Positions 1 to 4,717 of a stretch of DNA of 5,827 nucleotides are shown here, piece by piece. Position 1 is the first letter of the stretch, and each line of letters starts with the position of its first letter. The notes beneath the pieces were generated by a model, which was not told where the DNA came from, did not search any database, and worked only from the letters and a program-made list of their open reading frames with translations. Source of the DNA: an uncultured Collinsella sp. (GTDB lineage: Bacteria > Actinomycetota > Coriobacteriia > Coriobacteriales > Coriobacteriaceae). Location: contig CABSMB010000098.1 of assembly GCA_902478705.1 (NCBI GenBank), positions 1 to 5,827 on the forward strand. Direction: 5' to 3'. A program made the position numbers and the translations under genes.

Positions 1-2
1 AC

Positions 3-1331
3 CGTCAGCGCGATCGCAAGCAGCGCAACAAGGAGCGCAACGCCGCCCCGACCGAGCCTACGCTTTCGCGCGAGGAACTCGCGGCCATGAAGGTCGCCGA
101 GCTGCGCGAAAAGGCCAAGGAGTTCGAGATCGAGACGACCGGCAAGAAGAAGGCCGAGCTCGTCGAGGAAATTTACACCACCGCTGCGAAGGCCGAGGGC
201 TTCCGTGACATCAAGGGCATTCTGCAGATTCGCCCGGACAGCTCCGGCATCATCCATGCCCACGGCTACATGAAGTCCAGCGACGACGCCTTTGTTCCCG
301 CATATCTCATACGCTCCGCACGCCTGCGTACGGGCGATGTCATTGAGGGCTCGCTGCGCCCCTCGCGCGGCGGCGACAAGCGCGCCGGCCTCGCCAAGAT
401 CACGACCGTCAACGGCATTGATCCCGAGCAGGCCCGTAACCGCCCCAAGTTTGGCGACCTGACCCCGGTCTATCCCAATGAGCCGCTGCGCATGGAGCAC
501 GGTAAGGATTCCATCACCGGTCGTGCTATCGACATCGTGTCGCCGATCGGCAAGGGCCAGCGCGGCCTGATCGTGTCGCCGCCAAAAGCCGGCAAGACCA
601 CGATCCTCAAGAAGATCTGCCAGTCTATCTCGATCAACAATCCCGAGGTGCACCTCATCTGCCTGCTCGTCGACGAGCGCCCCGAAGAGGTCACCGATAT
701 GCAGCGCTCCATCAAGGGCGAGGTCGTGGCCTCGACCTTCGATATGCCCGCCGACAACCATACTCGCGTGGCAGAGCTCGTGATCGAGCGTGCCAAACGC
801 ATCGTGGAGCTGGGTGGCGACGTAGTGGTGGTGCTCGACTCCATCACGCGCCTTGCCCGCGCCTACAACCTGGCCGCTCCCGCCTCGGGCCGTATCCTGT
901 CGGGCGGCGTCGATTCGGCGGCCTTGTATCCGCCCAAGCGTTTTTTGGGCGCTGCCCGCAATATCGAGAACGGCGGCTCGCTCACCATCCTGGCCTCCGC
1001 CCTCATCGATACCGGCTCCAAGATGGACGAGGTCATCTTTGAGGAGTTCAAGGGTACCGGCAACATGGAGCTCAAGCTCGACCGCGACCTGGCCGACCGC
1101 CGTATCTTCCCGGCCATCGATCCCGTTGCCTCGGGCACGCGCAACGAGGATCTGCTGGTCGACGAGCAGATGCGCCCGTTTGTCTTTGGCCTGCGTCGTA
1201 TCCTCGCCGGCATGAACAATACCGAGCGCGCGGCCGCGTCGTTTATCAAGGGACTCAAGGGCACCAATACCAACCAGGAGTTCCTGGTGCGTTCGGCAAA
1301 AAAGCACAGCGATTACGAGCAGACGTTCTAG
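3..1331 (+). CDS. rho: Transcription termination factor Rho (5' end outside window)
   Basis: Rho is the hexameric RNA-dependent ATPase/helicase that ends transcription at Rho-dependent sites. The frame is open to the left edge. Although an ATG lies at 87, the first Rho_N helix (EELAAMKVAEL, like E. coli LTELKNTPVSEL) begins before it, so 87 is an internal Met and the start lies upstream. The visible leading residues are Arg/Lys/Asn-rich, like the basic N-terminal insertion of actinobacterial Rho. Numbering from Met87: Rho_N to about 35; OB-type RNA-binding domain about 42-105; Walker A SPPKAGKT 164-171 (K167, K170); catalytic-Glu region DERPEE with E197; Walker B VVVVLD ending at D251; Q-loop ASGRILSGGVD 266-276; R-loop around K312; GTGNMEL 323-329; arginine finger R352. 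These match E. coli Rho with a constant offset of 14, so the motor domain is intact. The RNP1-like aromatics of the primary RNA site are not conserved (see findings). An intrinsic terminator follows 39 nt after the stop. Confidence 0.98.
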   Translation, partial: RQRDRKQRNKERNAAPTEPTLSREELAAMKVAELREKAKEFEIETTGKKKAELVEEIYTTAAKAEGFRDIKGILQIRPDSSGIIHAHGYMKSSDDAFVPAYLIRSARLRTGDVIEGSLRPSRGGDKRAGLAKITTVNGIDPEQARNRPKFGDLTPVYPNEPLRMEHGKDSITGRAIDIVSPIGKGQRGLIVSPPKAGKTTILKKICQSISINNPEVHLICLLVDERPEEVTDMQRSIKGEVVASTFDMPADNHTRVAELVIERAKRIVELGGDVVVVLDSITRLARAYNLAAPASGRILSGGVDSAALYPPKRFLGAARNIENGGSLTILASALIDTGSKMDEVIFEEFKGTGNMELKLDRDLADRRIFPAIDPVASGTRNEDLLVDEQMRPFVFGLRRILAGMNNTERAAASFIKGLKGTNTNQEFLVRSAKKHSDYEQTF

Positions 1332-1370
1332 GCCGTCCGCTGAACGCGACAACAACTATAGACATGCCAG

Positions 1371-1400
1371 AAGGGCCGGGGTTTAGATCCTGGCCCTTTT
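1371..1400 (+). terminator. Intrinsic terminator after rho
   Basis: The arms AAGGGCCGGG (1371-1380) and CCTGGCCCTT (1389-1398) form a 10-bp stem with one G-U pair around an 8-nt loop. A short T run (1397-1400, then cgtat) follows. The U-tract is weak, so termination may be partial, but position and stem strength fit the end of the rho transcript. Confidence 0.7.
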
Positions 1401-1478
1401 CGTATAGCCGCTCGCCAACGATTATTGACCTTGCGACCAGCAAGCAGCGATTTTCCCGTTTCAATCCCGCTTCGTCGC

Positions 1479-1507
1479 TTGCAATCCCCAAGGGGGTTTC
1501 GCATAAT
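1479..1507 (+). promoter_or_regulatory. Sigma-70-type promoter for the hypothetical/VanZ operon
   Basis: The -35 candidate TTGCAA (1479-1484, 4 of 6 to TTGACA) is followed by a 17-nt spacer and the -10 candidate CATAAT (1502-1507, 5 of 6 to TATAAT). Transcription would start near 1513-1516, leaving a leader of about 130 nt before the ATG at 1644. The spacer holds an imperfect inverted repeat (1483-1498) centred on CCCCAAGGGG, which could be an operator. A second, weaker pair (TTGACC 1425-1430 with GATTTT 1449-1454) lies upstream. This is prediction by eye only. Confidence 0.5.
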
Positions 1508-1535
1508 AGCTGTTAAGCTTCGCGACGGAAAACGC

Positions 1536-1643
1536 AGATGAAACGAACCATATACCGTTGCTTTGGGGCATAGCCCCGCTTCATCTTCTCTCGCGCAGCC
1601 AACTGAATGATGCGATTTGGGTGCTGGAAGATGGGGAGAGCTC
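1536..1643 (+). promoter_or_regulatory. Structured 5' leader with possible alternative pairings at the SD
   Basis: Three base-pairing possibilities are visible. First, AGATGAAACG (1536-1545) pairs with CGCTTCATCT (1577-1586), with one A-C mismatch. Second, a hairpin GGGGC-ATA-GCCCC lies at 1565-1577 and shares C1577 with the first stem. Third, the right arm of the first stem can instead pair with the segment containing the ribosome-binding site: 1579-1589 against 1626-1636 gives 11 pairs, three of them G-U, and covers the SD guanines 1633-1636. An 11-codon ORF (1538-1573) overlaps the left arms. No known riboswitch class is recognised. The pairings are seen in the sequence; any regulatory role is inference. 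Confidence 0.3.
1633..1638 (+). promoter_or_regulatory. Shine-Dalgarno that sets the start at 1644
   Basis: GGGGAG lies 5 nt before the ATG at 1644. The longer reading from a TTG at 1617 has no comparable site upstream and would add nine residues ahead of the natural membrane-protein N-terminus, so 1644 is preferred. Confidence 0.75.
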
Positions 1644-3113
1644 ATGGCTTCTTCTGATGCAACACAACGAGCAGTCCTTGCTGGACTTTCCTGCGGAATC
1701 GGCCTTGCCGCTCCCGTAGTGATGTATGCTGCCACGCTGCCGTTTTCGTCGGTGAACGAGACGGTCGTCGCGGGCGCTGTTCCCTTTGCCGTGGGTGCGG
1801 TGGCGGGCGTGGGAATCTATGCCGCCTCGCTCGGTATTTCTGAATATCGCGCGCAGCATGCCGAGCGCCTGTTCCAGCCCGACGCCATGGGTGGCGCTGC
1901 GAACGTCAACCAGCATCAAGATGAGTTCCAGACCGCCTCGATGCCCGCCCAACAGCAGTGGGCTGCTCCTCAGGGCGTTGCTACTGCGGCTCCTGCCGTT
2001 CAGGCAAACGCCGCGCAGCCCTCTTCGGTTTTCTCCGGCCTGACCGGTGCCTTCCAACGCCGTCGTGCCGACGATGGCGTCCCCACCATCGCCCGCGCCG
2101 CAGACGCCATGAGCGAGGCCGACGCCTGGTCCATGATCGATAGCATGCTCGACGACGATTCGCCAGTCAGCTGCGATCCTGCGCGCTCACGCGACGTCTA
2201 CCAGGTCGCTATCGACGAACTCACCTACGGCGGGCAGACCGGCTCCTATAACCGCGATGACATCGCTGCCGCTGCGCGCGCCGTCTCGGGCTCTCATGCC
2301 GCCCCTGCGGGCAGCACGGCCGCCTTTGTGGCGCTCGTGGCTAACGCCGCCAACAACGCCGCCACGGCTCAATCCGTTACGTATGATACTGCCGTGCCCG
2401 TGACCCCGGCTGCCGCCACCGCCGCTGACCCCTACGCCGACGAGCCGCTGGCCGTCGACGAGGAGACTATTGCCGCCCGCCGCGCTGCCGAAAGCTCGCT
2501 GTGGGGCGCCCCTGCACAGCAGCAGGCGGCGGAGGCGGTGCCGTTCAATGCGAACCTTGCCAACATGCCGATCATCAGCGACGCTTCTGCTGCGGCTATC
2601 GATCTCGACGACCTTGACGAGCCAGTCATCTCGAACGACATGCCGTATGTGGTCGCTGCCCCGGTCGATGTCCCGGCCTCCGCGTCCCAGTCCGTCGCAG
2701 TCGACGAGCCTGTCGATGCGACTCCCGAGGAAGACGTCCCCATGGCCGATTATTCGGGCCACGAAGGTATGTGGGCGGCCGCTGCCGCAATTTTGGACGA
2801 GGTCGTCGAGCCTGCTCCCGTTGCCGCTCCGGTGTTTACGCCTGCTCCTCAGCCCACTGCCCCTGCTTACGTTGGTCGCCACAGCGCCGTGTTTCCCGAG
2901 GATACTGCCCGCATCTCGCGCGAAGGTATCGAGCGTGCCGAGGCCATCGCTGCTGGCATCATGGAGAACCGTCGTCATGAGCGCGTCAATCAGATTCTCG
3001 AGGAGGAGATCGACCGCCTGCAGTCTGCGGCGGTGAGGCGCACGGGCCGTGCCTATCTGAGCGTTATCGAGGGTGGCACCGCCAGCTTTGAGCCGCTCTA
3101 TGCGGAGGCATAA
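1644..3113 (+). CDS. Hypothetical membrane protein, two N-terminal TM segments and a long Ala-rich acidic tail
   Basis: This 489-residue protein belongs to no family I recognise. Residues about 10-32 and 41-65 are hydrophobic and likely form a membrane hairpin, with a short loop at 33-40. The rest is low complexity: Gln/Ala/Pro-rich (about 85-135), an acidic helix-like segment (153-172, containing AWSMIDSMLDDD), Ala/Asp/Pro-rich sequence (about 205-410), and a charged C-terminal region (about 413-489) with an amphipathic, possibly coiled-coil helix at about 424-462. Short pieces recur: DEP at 266-268, 325-327 and 354-356, and single Trp residues at 106, 162, 287 and 377. No catalytic motif is seen. 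The tail is probably cytoplasmic and largely disordered, but topology is uncertain. The gene has its own promoter and leader. A VanZ-family gene follows after 7 nt, suggesting an envelope-related or structural role without proving it. That the gene is real is fairly sure from the SD, frame length and membrane segments; its function is unknown. Confidence 0.85.
   Translation: MASSDATQRAVLAGLSCGIGLAAPVVMYAATLPFSSVNETVVAGAVPFAVGAVAGVGIYAASLGISEYRAQHAERLFQPDAMGGAANVNQHQDEFQTASMPAQQQWAAPQGVATAAPAVQANAAQPSSVFSGLTGAFQRRRADDGVPTIARAADAMSEADAWSMIDSMLDDDSPVSCDPARSRDVYQVAIDELTYGGQTGSYNRDDIAAAARAVSGSHAAPAGSTAAFVALVANAANNAATAQSVTYDTAVPVTPAAATAADPYADEPLAVDEETIAARRAAESSLWGAPAQQQAAEAVPFNANLANMPIISDASAAAIDLDDLDEPVISNDMPYVVAAPVDVPASASQSVAVDEPVDATPEEDVPMADYSGHEGMWAAAAAILDEVVEPAPVAAPVFTPAPQPTAPAYVGRHSAVFPEDTARISREGIERAEAIAAGIMENRRHERVNQILEEEIDRLQSAAVRRTGRAYLSVIEGGTASFEPLYAEA
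3104..3108 (+). promoter_or_regulatory. Shine-Dalgarno for the VanZ-family gene, inside the upstream gene
   Basis: GGAGG sits in the last codons of the hypothetical protein gene, 12 nt before the ATG at 3121. The spacing is longer than usual. A ribosome ending at 3113 would stop between this site and the start, which suggests translational coupling. In-frame ATGs at 3073 and 3100 lack a comparable site. Confidence 0.5.
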
Positions 3114-3120
3114 CTTCTGC

Positions 3121-3570
3121 ATGCTTAAACTCGATCGAAAATGGGCGGTCGCGACCTGCCTGATGGTGCTGCTCATCTGGGGCAATTCGATGGTTCCCGG
3201 CACGGGGTCCGGTTCATTGAGCTTGTCGATTATGGAGGCCGTTCGCGGCTTTCTGCACGGCATGGGGCTTCCGTATGAGTGGGTGACCAACTTCGTCATT
3301 CGCAAGTGCGCGCATTTTACCGAGTACATGGTGCTCGGCGTTCTGGCGACGCATGCTTTCGATATCGAGGGCCGTCGCACCTTTGACGTATTGCTTTCTA
3401 CGGCGGTGTTCTTGCTGCTGATTCCCTCGATTGACGAGACGATTCAGCTCTTTGTGCCCGGTCGCGCCGGTATGATTATTGATGTGATGATCGACTGCTG
3501 CGGAGCGATGACGGGCGTTGTGCTTCGATATCTTCTACGATCACTCATTTGTGCCAAAAAGGCCGCCTAG
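3121..3570 (+). CDS. VanZ-family integral membrane protein
   Basis: The 149-residue protein carries the VanZ family signature in two blocks: R61-K-C-A-H65-F-T-E68-Y69 and D105-E-T-I-Q109-L-F-V-P-G-R115, followed by DVMIDCCGAMTG (121-132). Four hydrophobic segments are visible at about 9-26, 67-80, 89-104 and 119-139, the usual layout for this family. VanZ itself gives low-level teicoplanin resistance in vanA clusters. The many chromosomal relatives, like this one, have no established reaction, and no van genes are present here, so resistance should not be inferred. The position usually occupied by Asn in the last block (DVxxN) is Asp125. The start at 3121 fits the upstream GGAGG; starts at 3100 or 3073 would add 7 or 16 polar residues. 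The gene lies 7 nt after the hypothetical membrane protein and probably shares its transcript. Its stop codon lies within the terminator stem. Confidence 0.93.
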   Translation: MLKLDRKWAVATCLMVLLIWGNSMVPGTGSGSLSLSIMEAVRGFLHGMGLPYEWVTNFVIRKCAHFTEYMVLGVLATHAFDIEGRRTFDVLLSTAVFLLLIPSIDETIQLFVPGRAGMIIDVMIDCCGAMTGVVLRYLLRSLICAKKAA

Positions 3571-3608
3571 GACACATTGCTTGGTCCTAGGCGGCCTCTC
3601 TTTGTTTG
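3560..3608 (+). terminator. Strong intrinsic terminator, probably bidirectional
   Basis: The perfect 14-bp arms AGGCCGCCTAGGAC (3560-3573) and GTCCTAGGCGGCCT (3584-3597) flank a 10-nt loop. On the plus strand the tail is T-rich (ctctttgttt). On the minus strand the same stem is followed by TTTTT, the complement of 3556-3560. It therefore suits both the vanZ-like gene and the convergent ROK kinase gene. The vanZ-like stop TAG (3568-3570) lies in the left arm. Confidence 0.92.
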
Positions 3609-3682
3609 GGGCCTGTACGGGGCGTGGCGGCGTTATCCCGTAGGAGGGGATTGCTGGACGCTGCGGCGCCCCTTTGGCGCGC

Positions 3683-4576
3683 CTACTGCCTAAGCGCGGC
3701 GGCACCTAGGGCCAGACAGCCCATGATGCCCTGCTTGCCCTCGAGGCTGTTGTTGACGATGTAGGTGTCGATATCGTTGACCTCGGGCGTGACGATGTAG
3801 CCGTTGAGCATCTCGGCGCACTTTTTGCGGGCGAGCGGCACGATAGGGGTGTGATCGGCAACGCCACCGCCGATGATGATCTTCTGCGGGGCATAGCACA
3901 GCGTGTAGGTCATGAGCGCCTGTGCCAGATAGCCTGCGAGCAGGTCCATGGCCTCCGGGTCATCGGCCATGTCTCCGGCGCTCTTGCCATCCCAGCGCTT
4001 TTTGACGCCGGGGCCGGCGATGAGGCCCTCGAGGCAGTTGTCGTGGAAGGGGCAGGCGCTATGCTCGCCGATGGTGTCGCGCGGGTCGCGCGTGACCAGG
4101 ATGTGGCCGGCCTCGGGATGCATCATGCCGTGCACGAGCTGGCCGCCCGAGAGCACACCAGCGCCCACACCGGTGCCGATGGTCAGGTAGACAACGTCAG
4201 TGAGGCCCTGGGCGCAACCAAAGGTGACCTCGCCCAGGCAGGCGACGTTGACGTCGGTGTCGTAGCCGCAGGGGACGTTGAGCTCGTTTCGGATGGTGCC
4301 CAGCAGGTCAAAGTAGCGCCATGCGGTCTTGGGCGTCTCCAGTATCTTGCCGTATTGGGGCGAGGCGGGGTTGACCGCGGTGGGGCCAAAGGCGCCGATG
4401 CCCAGGGCGGCGATGCCCTTGTCTGCAAACCATGCGTTGACGGCCTCAACGGTCTCCTGCGGGGTCGTGGTCGCGATCTGCTCACGCTCCAGGACCGTAC
4501 CGTCCGCATAGCCCGTGGCGCACACCATCTTGGTGCCGCCGGCCTCGAGCGCTCCGATAAGCTGCTGTTCTGCCAT
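3683..4576 (-). CDS. ROK-family sugar kinase, probable fructokinase
   Basis: This is a full-length 297-residue ROK kinase that would phosphorylate a hexose with ATP in the cytoplasm. Fructose to fructose-6-phosphate is most likely, by resemblance to the B. subtilis GmuE/YdhR and streptococcal ScrK type. Visible motifs are: N-terminal phosphate loop GALEAGGTKM (8-17); GAFGPTAVNP (61-70); catalytic Asp108 in YDTDVNVACLGE; glycine-rich LTIGTGVGAG (131-140); the PEAGH motif (154-158) leading into the structural zinc site H158, C175, H178, C181 (CPFHDNC) and the following LEGLIAGPG; and the adenosine-side IIIGGGV (233-239). All key residues are present. The ATG is supported by AGAGG 6 nt upstream on the minus strand. 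The gene appears monocistronic: the upstream aminotransferase has its own terminator, and this gene has a candidate promoter and ends at the shared bidirectional terminator. Exact sugar preference cannot be read from the sequence; mannose or glucose are alternatives. Confidence 0.95.
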   Translation of the reverse strand: MAEQQLIGALEAGGTKMVCATGYADGTVLEREQIATTTPQETVEAVNAWFADKGIAALGIGAFGPTAVNPASPQYGKILETPKTAWRYFDLLGTIRNELNVPCGYDTDVNVACLGEVTFGCAQGLTDVVYLTIGTGVGAGVLSGGQLVHGMMHPEAGHILVTRDPRDTIGEHSACPFHDNCLEGLIAGPGVKKRWDGKSAGDMADDPEAMDLLAGYLAQALMTYTLCYAPQKIIIGGGVADHTPIVPLARKKCAEMLNGYIVTPEVNDIDTYIVNNSLEGKQGIMGCLALGAAALRQ

Positions 4577-4614
4577 AGTATTCCTCTCTCTGGGACGAGT
4601 TGCTCCGTGACTAG

Positions 4615-4643
4615 AGTATAGAGCTCTAAACCATTTAAGAAAG
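4615..4643 (-). promoter_or_regulatory. Promoter candidate for the ROK kinase
   Basis: On the minus strand TATACT (complement of 4615-4620) is a good -10. The -35 region (complement of about 4637-4643, reading TTTCTT or CTTTCT) is poor, so the promoter may be weak or regulated. Transcription would start near 4608, giving a leader of about 30 nt. A perfect 10-bp palindrome TAGAGCTCTA (4619-4628) overlaps the upstream edge of the -10. Confidence 0.45.
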
Positions 4644-4651
4644 CGCTATAA
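4638..4651. promoter_or_regulatory. cre-like / LacI-family operator candidate
   Basis: AGAAAGCGCTATAA matches the catabolite-response consensus TGWAANCGNTNWCA at all but two positions (1 and 13), with the central CG typical of LacI/CcpA-type operators. It overlaps the -35 region of the kinase promoter, where binding would repress. It also touches the T-tract of the aminotransferase terminator, so part of its AT content has another explanation. Confidence 0.3.
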
Positions 4652-4692
4652 AAAGATGCCCTGCAACGCGGCGGGCGGTGCGGGGCATCTTT
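4648..4692 (-). terminator. Intrinsic terminator of the aminotransferase gene
   Basis: On the minus strand AAAGATGCCCCGC (complement of 4680-4692) pairs with GCAGGGCATCTTT (complement of 4652-4664), 12 of 13 positions, around a 15-nt GC-rich loop. The stem runs into TTTTTAT. It lies 25 nt after the stop codon and separates this gene from the kinase. Confidence 0.9.
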
Positions 4693-4717
4693 GGTTGCTT
4701 TAGTTGCCGGGCCGTCC

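Noticed and set aside
87..89. ATG at 87 as the start of rho
   Set aside because: The frame continues upstream to the edge and the first Rho_N helix begins before this Met, so it is internal.
853..1273. Open frames on both strands overlapping rho
   Set aside because: The rho frame is conserved throughout; the others are Arg/Ser/Pro-rich shadows.
1401..1535. Possible tRNA or known riboswitch between rho and the next gene
   Set aside because: No cloverleaf, no T-loop sequence, and no known aptamer consensus could be recognised.
1617..1643. TTG start at 1617 for the hypothetical membrane protein
   Set aside because: The ATG at 1644 has GGGGAG 5 nt upstream and begins a sensible short N-terminus before the first membrane segment. 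The TTG lacks an RBS.
2187..3380. A 397-codon open frame on the minus strand across the hypothetical protein and VanZ genes
   Set aside because: It is antisense to two better-supported genes, has low-complexity Arg/Gly/His/Ser-rich composition, no recognisable domain, and arises from the codon bias of GC-rich DNA.
3121..3570. Glycopeptide resistance by the VanZ-family gene
   Set aside because: No vanHAX, vanRS or vanY genes are nearby, and chromosomal VanZ-family proteins are common without resistance.
3609..3682. GC-rich segment between the bidirectional terminator and the kinase stop
   Set aside because: It holds only a short 5-bp hairpin possibility (GCGCC/GGCGC around 3666-3680) and no ORF or promoter I can support. 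It is probably the 3' untranslated region of the kinase transcript.
3851..4621. A 256-codon open frame on the plus strand opposite the ROK kinase
   Set aside because: The kinase frame has every family motif. The opposite frame gives a Gly/Ala/Val-rich product without domains, a typical antisense shadow.
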